Positions 23,770 through 31,341 of a DNA stretch of 37,329 nucleotides are shown piece by piece (position 1 is the stretch's first letter; each line of letters starts with the position of its first letter). The notes under the pieces were generated by a model, which had not been told where the DNA came from, did no database searches, and worked only from the letters and a program-made list of their open reading frames with translations. The position numbers were made by a program, and so were the translations under genes. The stretch is from Thiotrichaceae bacterium (GTDB lineage Bacteria; Pseudomonadota; Gammaproteobacteria; Thiotrichales; Thiotrichaceae), in contig WFWY01000038.1 of NCBI GenBank assembly GCA_015490895.1, positions 1 to 37,329 on the forward strand, read 5' to 3'.

Positions 23770-25259
23770 TCAGACAGGGTTCTCATGAAGGCTTCAAGAT
23801 CCGCGATATCCTGCGGGCTCAAACCCAGGCCATTATTATACTGACCACCGTCAGAGATATTGGCTGAGACTTCAGCAGCACCATCAATGCCCAGGCCAAC
23901 AAAATCAATAGAGCCATTATAAAACTCAATGACTTCCTTGAGGGTTTTTAGTACACCGTTATGCATATAGGGAGCAGTGTTGGCGATATTCCGCAGGGTA
24001 GGTACCTTGAACTGGCCATTACCAGGGCCTGTTGTGGGGTCGCCGGCATGAGGGCCATCTTCGACATTATCTGGCGCGCTACCGGCACCAAAATCAACAA
24101 AGCCGGCATCAAGCGCGGGATTGTTCATTGCGGTCAGGAACGGGTGCAGGGGGTTCTTGGGCGTGCCGATATTTTCATACTTGAAATTGGAGAAGACCTG
24201 TGGTCCCTTGCTGGAATCTGTGAGATGACAGGTATTACAACGCCCCTGGTTATTAAAGAGAGCTTCACCACGTGCTTCAGAGGCGGTAAAAGTTTCCGTC
24301 CCGGCCTGTACCGCATCCCATTTGGATGAAAAAGGTGAAAAACGGGCGGTTCTTTCAAAGGCAGCGATAGCCTCGGACATTTGCACAAATGCGGTATCAA
24401 CATTGTCCAGTGCATTGGCACCAAAGACTTGTGCAAATAGGTTGGCATAAGGGCGGGTTTTGAGTTTGGCGATGACTGCTGCCTTGTCGGGGTTTGCCAT
24501 TTCCAGTGGATCCAGAAAGGGTTGTCTGGCCTGTTCTTCCAGTGACTCGGCACGACCATCCCAGAACTGACCGCCAAATTGAGCCCCCAGGCGTGTGAAC
24601 CTGTTAGGAATTAATGCAGCATAGGAAGCGGTGGGTGTGTTTCTACCACCGAAAAACCCCTTTGCTCCTTCAGAGGTCTCATTACTGGCACGTACATCGT
24701 GGAAGGTGCCCCCCGCAATATCATGACAACTGTTGCAGGATTGCCCAGCGGGTTCCGACAGGTTGGTATCGTTGTAGATCATGCCACCGAGTCTGGCCAT
24801 ATCGCTAAGAGGGGTATTGGCAGCGACCTTGACACCCACGCTGACCGCATCGGGTATCGCGGTACCATTAACACTGGCTGTCACCAGAATACCGGCCAGA
24901 TTTTCATTGGGGTTTGGCGTGAGAGTGGCGGTATAGCGACCATTGCCATTATCCGTTACAGCGCTTAAGTTACCACCCGAAGCAGTGATGACGACGGTAT
25001 CTCCGCCTGTGGTCAGGTTCTGGGCAGCATTATCTCTAAGCTGTACGGTAATGGTGGCACTGCTGTTAGCATTGGTAGCATCAATCAGTGGGTTTACTAC
25101 TGTCATGACACTTCTGTTGACATCGACGGCACTATTACCGCCGCCTCCACCGCCGCCTCCTGGGGGAGTGGTACTACCACCACCGCCACCACCGCCGCAG
25201 GCAGCCAGCCCGAGACTCAGGAAAAGTATAAGGGGGTTGATAAGTGTAACCAGTTTCAT
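23763..25259 (-). CDS. Di-haem cytochrome c peroxidase/MauG-family lipoprotein with Ig-like domain
   Basis: The protein has 498 residues from ATG 25259, which follows AGGAGG with 7 nt spacing; an upstream extension to 25316 is unlikely. The lipoprotein signal ends LAAC (Cys21), with glycine at +2, as expected for an outer-membrane lipoprotein. Two polyglycine runs (22-28, 34-41) form a linker. Residues about 45-145 look like an invasin/big-type Ig domain. The rest is a bacterial di-haem peroxidase: haem motifs CNSCH (175-179) and CNTCH (341-345), FWDGRAESLEEQA, and TLRNIANTAPYMHNG, in which Met432 is the expected axial ligand as in cytochrome c peroxidases, in contrast to the Tyr of MauG. The next gene upstream encodes a propeller-like lipoprotein. 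Confidence 0.92.
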   Translation of the reverse strand: MKLVTLINPLILFLSLGLAACGGGGGGGSTTPPGGGGGGGGNSAVDVNRSVMTVVNPLIDATNANSSATITVQLRDNAAQNLTTGGDTVVITASGGNLSAVTDNGNGRYTATLTPNPNENLAGILVTASVNGTAIPDAVSVGVKVAANTPLSDMARLGGMIYNDTNLSEPAGQSCNSCHDIAGGTFHDVRASNETSEGAKGFFGGRNTPTASYAALIPNRFTRLGAQFGGQFWDGRAESLEEQARQPFLDPLEMANPDKAAVIAKLKTRPYANLFAQVFGANALDNVDTAFVQMSEAIAAFERTARFSPFSSKWDAVQAGTETFTASEARGEALFNNQGRCNTCHLTDSSKGPQVFSNFKYENIGTPKNPLHPFLTAMNNPALDAGFVDFGAGSAPDNVEDGPHAGDPTTGPGNGQFKVPTLRNIANTAPYMHNGVLKTLKEVIEFYNGSIDFVGLGIDGAAEVSANISDGGQYNNGLGLSPQDIADLEAFMRTLSDR

Positions 25260-25381
25260 AACGATCCTCCTGGAACCTGAATGAAAGGAATAATAGGGTA
25301 AGAACCAATATACCATGGATTTGGTATGGACTGTATATTTCCAGTATCTATATCTATAAAGGACTAATTTGCAGATTGGTG

Positions 25382-25431
25382 CTGAGGACTCAGGATTAAA
25401 TAAGATCCGTAAGTTACTCCTGAGTCCTTAG
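25382..25431. repeat. Long hairpin upstream of the peroxidase gene
   Basis: AGGACTCAGGA (25385-25395) pairs perfectly with TCCTGAGTCCT (25418-25428), extended by three further pairs, one of them G-U. The loop is 22 nt. It lies just beyond the terminator of the propeller gene and about 125 nt before the peroxidase start. No U-tract follows. Confidence 0.65.
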
Positions 25432-25438
25432 TACAGTG

Positions 25439-25466
25439 AAAAAGGACGCCCAGAGGCGCCCTTTTT
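25439..25466 (-). terminator. Rho-independent terminator after the propeller lipoprotein gene
   Basis: A 12-bp stem with one mismatch (25439-25450 with 25455-25466), loop CAGA, GC-rich core GGCGCC/GGACGCC, and five T residues at the 3' end on the minus strand. It starts 39 nt after the stop at 25505. The A- and T-flanks make it potentially bidirectional. It suggests that the peroxidase gene has its own promoter in 25260-25438. Confidence 0.8.
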
Positions 25467-25504
25467 ATACTACTTACTACACAACAATAATCATTGCAGG
25501 GTGG

Positions 25505-27328
25505 TTATTGTTTTACACGTGTAGTCGCACCGTGTACATCGGAGCGTTCAGCACCACTATAAACAGGGTGCAAGCCAGGATCTCCGGTTCCTACTGTAGC
25601 GGGTGTTGCATCATCGGTGGTGTTACTGGTACGTAATACAGATACTAACTTGCCAGAACTGCCATCAGCATTGAGCTCAATCATACCCACACCCGGGCAG
25701 CTACCCTGTGCGCCATGTGTCACCGTTACTGGAGCCGGGCCACGCAAGGCTGCAACAATGTATTTGCCATCAGGCGTCAGACCCATCAGGTCTGGAGCCG
25801 GGTCATTTTTAGGCAAGGCGGCATCGTCAGTCACGGATGCTGCCTCACAAGGGCCAGTACCCGCGCCCTGTCCATCGGCTGATGTCAGGTCATAGCTACC
25901 TACATGGGTTTCAGATGCAGTCTCAAAGACTTCCATTTTGTTTTGAATACGATCCACGACATGCAGGTATTTTTGATCCAGTGTTGGGATCATGCCATGG
26001 GCATCACGACGGGTAGTGATACCGGGAACCTGTCCTGTTTCATTGGTTGCGGGAGCGCCTGCGGCATTATTGCCCGCATGGGCAGTATTGCCTGGGTCTT
26101 TGAAGACAGAATTAATAGCAGGTGTGTTCTCTGCAAGCGTATTACCTGCTGCTGCTGCTGCTGCAATCGCAGAGTCATCGACGGTATAGACACCGAAGAT
26201 GGACATTGGCTCACCTGAACCTACAGCAGACACGCCGTTGTCAAACCAGACCTTGTCGCCAATATGTACGCCACCACAGCCCACGCCGTTCACTTCGTTA
26301 TTGCCATATTCGGCAACGATCTTCATAGGGGTCTTGGTCGTATCAGCAACCAGCATACCACCTGCGGCCATCGTCATGTAAATCATGCCGGTATCAGACA
26401 CGATAGGGCAGATAATGACATTATTGGGGCGACCACCTGCTGCACCATTATCATTGGGGTCATTCGTACAGCCATTTTCCTTACACTTGCCAGCAGGTGT
26501 CAAATCTCCTGTGACTGCTGTGCCATAACTGCCGCTTATGGCACTGACCAGGTCTACACCCACTGCATTTTTGCCAGAGTAGGCATGAGAGTTTTCAACA
26601 ATAGTCAGCCCTTTACCTGCACCCACAGCTGCATCACGTCTGAGGGTAGCGGCTGTGATTTTTCCTGTTGCATCACGGGTGATCTCAATTTTCTCAATCA
26701 GTTTGCCATGCAGGTTGGCAACAAACAGGGCACTGCCATCTTTATTCCAGAAAGACATATGTACAGAACGACCATTACCACCAGGGGCACTGGTCTGGGC
26801 TACCCGGAAAAGCGCCACGGCTGTCTTTGTTTCAGCATCCATAATGCCGACCAGACCACCATCGCCACCTGTTTTAAACAGGTTAAAGTTCATGTATTTG
26901 CCTTGTGGATCAGACAACATACCGTGTAAGCGACCAAATCCGTTAGGATCTGTGGCGGTACGCAGGGCGTTTCCATCTTCATCTGTCAGGTTGGCAGGGA
27001 AGATATCGTTAATATCACAGGGCCCCATAGCTGCTTTATTGGCATCTGCGCCACAACCCAGGGGTTTGGCGGTAGCGCCACCTGCCAGCTGGGTTTCTAC
27101 ATCAGCACTATCCCAGACATAAATGTAGCTGCCTGAAACACCAAGGCCGCCTGCTCCTGCGGTTGAGTTTGACTGGTCGCTGGCCCAGATTTCATAAGCG
27201 ACCTTGTTGACGGGCGGTGGTGTCGGCGAGTTGCTGCTACCGTTACAGCCGCTCAGCGCTATGGCGCTGATTGCCAGTGACGCGCTTAACGAAAGCGTGG
27301 TTAAAAGGTTGGTTTTTCTGATTTCCAT
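25505..27328 (-). CDS. Large beta-propeller-like lipoprotein of unknown function
   Basis: The protein has 607 residues with a lipoprotein signal ending LSGC (Cys28), Asn at +2 and a Ser/Pro linker. Repeating units of the form H-G-M-x-SDPQGKYMNFN (about 135), HMSFWNKDGSALFVANLHG (about 195), HGMIPTLDQKYLHVVDRI (about 440) and LMGLTPDGKYIVAALRG (about 520) are typical of blades in YVTN/quinoprotein-amine-dehydrogenase-like propellers. Several spaced cysteines and histidines (GCGAD, GPCD, KENGCTN, VGCGGVHIGD) could form disulfides or a metal site. A six-alanine run near residue 390 is encoded by GCAGCAGCAGCTGCTGC-type DNA. GGAGG lies 11 nt before the ATG. The next gene downstream on the strand is a di-haem peroxidase lipoprotein. 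No named family is recognised. Confidence 0.8.
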   Translation of the reverse strand: MEIRKTNLLTTLSLSASLAISAIALSGCNGSSNSPTPPPVNKVAYEIWASDQSNSTAGAGGLGVSGSYIYVWDSADVETQLAGGATAKPLGCGADANKAAMGPCDINDIFPANLTDEDGNALRTATDPNGFGRLHGMLSDPQGKYMNFNLFKTGGDGGLVGIMDAETKTAVALFRVAQTSAPGGNGRSVHMSFWNKDGSALFVANLHGKLIEKIEITRDATGKITAATLRRDAAVGAGKGLTIVENSHAYSGKNAVGVDLVSAISGSYGTAVTGDLTPAGKCKENGCTNDPNDNGAAGGRPNNVIICPIVSDTGMIYMTMAAGGMLVADTTKTPMKIVAEYGNNEVNGVGCGGVHIGDKVWFDNGVSAVGSGEPMSIFGVYTVDDSAIAAAAAAGNTLAENTPAINSVFKDPGNTAHAGNNAAGAPATNETGQVPGITTRRDAHGMIPTLDQKYLHVVDRIQNKMEVFETASETHVGSYDLTSADGQGAGTGPCEAASVTDDAALPKNDPAPDLMGLTPDGKYIVAALRGPAPVTVTHGAQGSCPGVGMIELNADGSSGKLVSVLRTSNTTDDATPATVGTGDPGLHPVYSGAERSDVHGATTRVKQ

Positions 27329-28084
27329 GTTGAGGTATCCTCCAAAGATTTAAAAATCCCTGCATCTGTTGTATTACATCCTGCCGTAGTACATCGTGTT
27401 GCAGAGGTTGTGATTACCCGATATCAATACCGCTATTTACAGGGTATATAGAATATCGAAATTGATGGTAATGAGATGTTATGTCTGTTGGCAGACAATG
27501 CTGATTTTCTTGCGTGACAGGTTGACAAAACGCAGAAAGAGGCTTGGAAATAACAGTACGATAAACAGTACGATAATAGTGTAGTGATTGTAATGATCCT
27601 GACTGATCTTGCCCTGTCTCTATGATACCAGCTCCGAAATTAGTTAATGTGTCGTCTATGTTTCGTCTATGGTGATTCACTGAACTCACCCGGTTTTTTA
27701 TGGATGCAGTTGCTATAGCTATATATGTATATGTGTCATATATATTTCCCAGCAGCGAATACAAATAGCCTGTAAATAATGCCGACTATTGGTGGGTGTG
27801 TCAATAACTAAGGAAAAATTGTGCCGATAAAACAACATCTTAGTGTATAATTATATTATTATACTGTAATATTAATGGTTCGCCAGAACCTTGGCAGAAG
27901 CCATTTTCCTGCTTTAATTAAAGGCTGTTAGGAGAAGTGATTGAAGTTTTATGTTGCCTCTGCTGAGTGAGAATTTCAGAAATCGGCAAGGGAAAACAGG
28001 GGACAAAGCAGAAAAATATACCCTGAGTTTGAAAGGTTTTCCGATGCGTTGCAGGGTTTCAAGTGTGTGTACCAGGAGATCGGG
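27329..28084. other. Intergenic region of about 750 nt without a credible gene
   Basis: AT-rich sequence between two minus-strand genes. A 116-codon minus-strand frame at 27414-27764 has low-complexity, tyrosine- and histidine-rich composition and no ribosome site. The region holds an exact 12-bp tandem repeat ACAGTACGATAA (27553-27576), a spaced CGTCTATG pair (27653-27660, 27664-27671) and very AT-rich tracts at 27716-27748 and 27842-27875 that could include promoters for the propeller gene. Confidence 0.6.
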
Positions 28085-28345
28085 TTATTTTCTGGCAACG
28101 AGTTTTCCAATCGTTAGCCCTTGCGCGATGATGGAGAAGATGACAACCACATAGGTAATCACAAGCAGGGATTCCCGGATTTCCCCGGCGGGAAGGGTGA
28201 GCACCAGGGCAATGATGCCCAGTGAAAGCATGAGTGAAATCACCAGTAGACCAATTGTGGTAGGTAATTTGACAAAGCGGTAGTTGATATAGCTGAACAG
28301 TGCAGCCAGCGTAATTAAAATGGCAATGATTTCAGTGACACCCAT
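28085..28345 (-). pseudogene. Internally deleted Na+/H+ (CPA1-type) antiporter remnant, 86 codons
   Basis: The N-terminal half (ITLAALFSYINYRFVKLPTT, then IGLLVISLMLSLGIIAL) reads like the first helix and loop of CPA1/NhaP-type sodium-proton antiporters. The C-terminal half (ALVLTLPAGEIRE, ITYVVVIFSIIAQGLTIGKL) reads like their last transmembrane helices. The 300 or more residues normally between are missing, with the reading frame kept. GGAG lies 6 nt before the ATG, so a three-helix microprotein could still be made. It starts 39 nt after the upstream membrane-protein gene, so it is probably co-transcribed. It may be decay or a retained short membrane protein. Confidence 0.65.
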
Positions 28346-28384
28346 GGTGACTCCGGTTGCTGTTTTACGGGTTCGGCTGCAAGA

Positions 28385-29176
28385 TCAATCCAGAAAAATA
28401 TCCTTGTAGGAGGCGTACATGGCCGCTGTCATTAGTGGAATAACGACCAGTAACCCCAGGCCTAGCGGGATCAGCCCCAGAATAATCAGGATCAGGCCGA
28501 CGATCCCGAATAACAGGTAGGGAAGCATGTTTTTCAAACAGCCATCAAAGCTGCGTTTCATGGCTTCGATGGCATTCATGTCATGCAGCATAATGAGGAT
28601 AGGGGCAAACCAGATAGCCATTGCCAGGGGGATAACCAATGCCAGGTAAATGAGAGCTGGCAGTAGCATGTTGCTCATCATGTCCAGTTGCGGGGCAATT
28701 TCTCCCTGTTGCATTGCAGCTCGGCTGAAAGCGTCAAAGGTGCCGGTGGAAAAAGCGACGATGCCAGCGATAATCATAATCACAATCAAGCCCAGCAGGT
28801 ACAGTCCGCCGACAGCAAACAGGCTGCCGGTATTGCGCCTGAAGCCTTCAAATAAATGCCCGACTGTGAGCGGACGTCCCTGATCCAGTTCGTGTGCGCC
28901 ATACAGCAACCCGCCAGTAAAAACAGGGTTGACGACAGAGGCAAACAGGGAAACCAGCGGGAGGATGCTTAATAGCATTATAATCACCATGTAAATGACG
29001 ATATTAATAATCCAGAATAAGGGAGATTTCTTGAATAGGTCAAATCCTTCCTTTATCCATTTCAGGCCGTGGCTAAAGGGGTTTTTGCGCGGCAGGTCAC
29101 GCAGCAGCCCTGCATCAGCGCGGGTCTGGATGTCGGTCACGGTGGCTTCGGGGGCTGCAAAGGGATTATCAGACAT
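28385..29176 (-). CDS. BPSS1780-type integral membrane protein
   Basis: The protein has 263 residues. It begins with a soluble stretch (MSDNPFAAPEATVTD) and RKNPFSHGLKWIKEGFDLFK, followed by about six hydrophobic segments. The phrase VVNPVFTGGLLYGAHELDQG and FAPILIMLHDMNAIEAMKRSFDGCLKN (short phrases AIEAMKRSF and NMLPYLLFG) fit the widespread BPSS1780/DUF975-like membrane family, for which I know no function. AGAGGAAA lies 7 nt before the ATG. Its 5' leader would contain the 26-bp palindrome if transcription starts beyond 29275. A truncated antiporter gene follows. Confidence 0.75.
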   Translation of the reverse strand: MSDNPFAAPEATVTDIQTRADAGLLRDLPRKNPFSHGLKWIKEGFDLFKKSPLFWIINIVIYMVIIMLLSILPLVSLFASVVNPVFTGGLLYGAHELDQGRPLTVGHLFEGFRRNTGSLFAVGGLYLLGLIVIMIIAGIVAFSTGTFDAFSRAAMQQGEIAPQLDMMSNMLLPALIYLALVIPLAMAIWFAPILIMLHDMNAIEAMKRSFDGCLKNMLPYLLFGIVGLILIILGLIPLGLGLLVVIPLMTAAMYASYKDIFLD

Positions 29177-29503
29177 TATTATTTCCTCTGTTAATAAATC
29201 AGGCAGATTGTGAGTGAGTATTCAGGGCATTCATTACCGACAGGAAGTGTTCCTGTCGGTAATGAATGCCCTGAAAGAGTAAGAGTTATAGATAAGAGTA
29301 TATAGGATTTTAGCGGATACTCAGAAAATTACTCCTTATTCGGTATTTGGTCGTTTGACTCTGATCCAGTCCCAATTGTTTCCTGATCCGTATTTATTTC
29401 AGGTTTATCCAGATTCATTTTATTCTGGTGTTCATTCTGGGGTAGACTTCTTTTATTCCCTTTACATTCCTGAAAGAGGGATATTAATGAGTCCACAAAA
29501 ATC
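29177..29503. other. Divergent intergenic region of about 330 nt
   Basis: It separates the BPSS1780-type gene (minus) from the GT4 gene (plus) and should hold both promoters. It contains a perfect 26-bp palindrome (29221-29275), an imperfect 13-nt tandem unit AAGAGTTATAGAT/AAGAGTATATAGG around 29281-29306, and a six-codon leader frame before the GT4 gene. A 70-codon minus frame at 29329-29541 has no ribosome site and overlaps the GT4 start. Confidence 0.65.
29221..29275. repeat. Perfect 26-bp palindrome with 3-nt loop
   Basis: Positions 29221-29246 are the exact reverse complement of 29250-29275, with loop GTG. The core is TACCGACAGGAA on the left arm. It lies 44 nt upstream of the minus-strand gene start and about 230 nt before the GT4 gene. 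Neither side has a T-run, and there is no converging gene, so it is not a terminator. Confidence 0.95.
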
Positions 29504-29507
29504 ATGA
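29487..29507 (+). CDS. Six-codon leader frame (MSPQKS) coupled to the GT4 gene
   Basis: ATG 29487 follows GAAAGAGGG with 6 nt spacing, the best ribosome site nearby. Its TGA (29505-29507) overlaps the ATG of the glycosyltransferase (29504) as ATGA. The glycosyltransferase start has no site of its own. The arrangement suggests stop-restart translation. It is too short to prove. Confidence 0.35.
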   Translation: MSPQKS

Positions 29508-30646
29508 AAAAAATACAAGCCGGTAATGTCAATATAGTCATTATTATTACAAAAGGCGATATTGGTGGTGCACAAATACATGTTAAGGATGTCGCTGTTG
29601 CCTTGCAGGCATTAGGTAACCGGGTGACGGTTCTGGTGGGTGAAGATGCCGAATTTACTGAGATGCTGGGCAGATTGAATATTGCTTACCGGGTACTTGA
29701 TCATCTGGTTCGTGAGATCCGTCCGCTGGAAGATATTCGCGGTTATCTGGAGATGCGGCGGGTTATCCGTGAAATCAGGCCGGATCTGCTGGCCCTGCAT
29801 TCTTCCAAGGCCGGTATTCTCGGTCGCCTGGTCGCTTTTATGGAAAAAATACCGGCTACCTTTACAGTACATGGCTGGGCTTTTACTGAAGGGGTTGGTG
29901 CCAAAAAGCAGCGACTCTACAAAACACTTGAAAAGTTGGGTGCGTTGTTTCCTGCCCATTTGATTGCAGTATCCCGTTATGATCGAAAAATTGCACTGGA
30001 GCAAAAAATCTGTCACGAGGACAAGATTACGGCCATACAAAATGGTATGCCAGATATTGATCCTGCACTGATGGCGGATCCACGCCAGGAGCCCCCAAAA
30101 CTGATTATGGTCGCGCGTTTTGCCCAGCAAAAAGACCATAAAACATTGATAGAGGCACTGGCCGAGCTCAGGGATTTGCCATGGGAGCTTAACCTGGTGG
30201 GCGGAGATGGCGGCTTGCAGGCACAGACTGAAGCTGCCATTGACGCTTTTGGCCTGCAGGACAAGGTACATATTCTGGGCTATCGTAATGATATTGATCA
30301 TTTAATGGCACAGAGCCAGATATTCGTACTGAGCAGTCACTGGGAAGGCTTTCCGCTCACGATACTTGAGGCAATGCGTGCCAGGTTGCCGGTGATCGCG
30401 TCAGCTGTTGGCGGGGTGAGTGAAGCGGTGATTGACCATGAAACCGGCTATGTGACGCAGCACCGGGATGAGCTGGTGAATGCCCTGAGAAGCCTGATTA
30501 CCGACCCGGAAAAAAGGGCACAAATGGGTGCCAGGGCCCGGGTAAATTATCAGCGCTATTTTACCCTTGATATCCAGCTGGAAAAAACATTTGAGGTTTA
30601 TAACACATTGCTATGTGATGATGTGAGCGTGTGTGCCAATGTTTGA
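29504..30646 (+). CDS. GT4 family glycosyltransferase
   Basis: The protein has 380 residues in the two-domain GT-B fold. The N-terminal domain starts IVIIITKGDIGGAQIHVKDV, with the glycine loop that binds the acceptor. The C-terminal domain has LIMVARFAQQKDHKTLIEAL, LVGGDG, VHILGYRNDIDHLMAQSQIF and the E-x7-E donor motif EGFPLTILE. The phrase TFTVHGWAFTEG with ALHSSKAGILGRL is typical of capsule or LPS GT4 enzymes. It lies 7 kb away from the polysaccharide locus and alone, but could serve the same polymer. Translation may depend on the upstream six-codon frame. Sugar specificity is unknown. Confidence 0.92.
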   Translation: MKKIQAGNVNIVIIITKGDIGGAQIHVKDVAVALQALGNRVTVLVGEDAEFTEMLGRLNIAYRVLDHLVREIRPLEDIRGYLEMRRVIREIRPDLLALHSSKAGILGRLVAFMEKIPATFTVHGWAFTEGVGAKKQRLYKTLEKLGALFPAHLIAVSRYDRKIALEQKICHEDKITAIQNGMPDIDPALMADPRQEPPKLIMVARFAQQKDHKTLIEALAELRDLPWELNLVGGDGGLQAQTEAAIDAFGLQDKVHILGYRNDIDHLMAQSQIFVLSSHWEGFPLTILEAMRARLPVIASAVGGVSEAVIDHETGYVTQHRDELVNALRSLITDPEKRAQMGARARVNYQRYFTLDIQLEKTFEVYNTLLCDDVSVCANV

Positions 30647-30651
30647 TTGAC

Positions 30652-30716
30652 GTGTCATTACTCAGCGTAATGACACATCAGGTGGTAGGTTGTTTAATTA
30701 CGCTGAGTCGTTACGA
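30652..30716. repeat. Inverted pair of GCTGAG hairpin repeats (BIME-like)
   Basis: A 10-bp perfect stem GTGTCATTAC (30652-30661) with 30667-30676 encloses the loop TCAGC. A second unit, ATTACGCTGAGTCGTTACGA (30697-30716), is inverted relative to it and matches 22391-22410 at 18 of 20 positions. They sit 6 nt after the GT4 stop. There is no U-tract. Confidence 0.75.
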
Positions 30717-30726
30717 TTGATTTTAG

Positions 30727-30780
30727 TCCCCGTCCTGCCATGTCCTTATTTGTAGCACTGCACTGGCGGGCTCACGGGGA
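30727..30780. repeat. Extended hairpin between convergent genes
   Basis: TCCCCGT (30727-30733) pairs with ACGGGGA (30774-30780), and CCTGCCA (30734-30740) with TGGCGGG (30764-30770) with one G-U pair, leaving a 3-nt bulge and a 23-nt loop. It ends 24 nt before the META gene stop. Neither flank gives a proper U-tract, so termination is uncertain. Confidence 0.55.
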
Positions 30781-30804
30781 ACGGATAGCTCCATGAGCGA
30801 AAGA

Positions 30805-31341
30805 TTATTTACGTGCCATAATAATCCCGACATTTCCGCTGCGATTGTAAAAAACCAGTTTGTTATTTACCTGCTGGACGCTACCCATACGCCTTAATGT
30901 GCGTAAATAGCCACCTTCGAGGTCACCTATATTGATAGTGGGGCCGCCTTTAACCGGGCGTATTATCGGGCAGCCTCTGGTGCCTCTGGTAACTTTAATT
31001 ACCCTGAAACCCGTGTATCCCACTTGTTTGAAATTAGCACTATAGGCGTTGCAGCCAGAGTTGCCTGACAGCGAATGGCGATTAACTTTCATGATCATGT
31101 CAACGGCTTGTGGAATGGTGTTTCCGTAGACCGATTCCACGCGCCACTCACTATCCAGTAATGAGGGCCCTCCACTGTTGAGTGGACACCCTTCTTCCAC
31201 TTCACGGTTGGTGATAGCCTCTGGTGCGGCGATTGCTAATGCTGATGGTAGACATTGGCTGGCTATTGCAGCAAGGGGGAAAAGGAGAAATTGCCGCCGT
31301 GAGTTTGAGGCGGCGTGAGCCTGTTTGTTACTTTTTTTCAT
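30805..31341 (-). CDS. META-domain protein with Tat-type signal peptide
   Basis: The protein has 178 residues from ATG 31341, which has GGGAG with 5 nt spacing; upstream codons to 31422 are discounted. The N-terminus has the twin-arginine motif SRRQFL (14-19) followed by a hydrophobic stretch and PSALA, a plausible cleavage site near residue 36. The mature part has the META/HslJ-like pattern: SEWRVESVYG, MKVNRHSLSGNSGCNAYSANF, then a late Cys in TRGCPII. Such domains are exported or outer-membrane associated in other bacteria; the role here is unknown. A Tat route would mean that it folds before export. Confidence 0.8.
   Translation of the reverse strand: MKKSNKQAHAASNSRRQFLLFPLAAIASQCLPSALAIAAPEAITNREVEEGCPLNSGGPSLLDSEWRVESVYGNTIPQAVDMIMKVNRHSLSGNSGCNAYSANFKQVGYTGFRVIKVTRGTRGCPIIRPVKGGPTINIGDLEGGYLRTLRRMGSVQQVNNKLVFYNRSGNVGIIMARK

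Noticed and set aside
25133-25198. Trinucleotide repeats as a CRISPR or regulatory array
   Set aside because: They encode the two polyglycine linkers of the peroxidase lipoprotein.
26147-26166. GCTGCT run as a phase-variable repeat
   Set aside because: It encodes an alanine run in frame; changes would be in threes and not switch the gene off.
26264-26929. 221-codon plus-strand frame opposite the propeller gene
   Set aside because: It is antisense to a well-supported lipoprotein gene, has cysteine- and histidine-rich low-complexity composition and no ribosome site.
27414-27764. 116-codon minus-strand frame in the large intergenic region
   Set aside because: Biased composition, no ribosome site, contains the tandem repeats and resembles no family.
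29221-29275. 26-bp palindrome as a terminator
   Set aside because: Neither strand has a T-run after it, and the adjacent genes diverge.
29329-29541. 70-codon minus-strand frame
   Set aside because: It overlaps the GT4 start, lacks a ribosome site and is mostly polar, low-complexity sequence.
29612-30301. 229-codon minus-strand frame opposite the GT4 gene
   Set aside because: The GT4 gene on the plus strand has all family motifs; this is its mirror frame.
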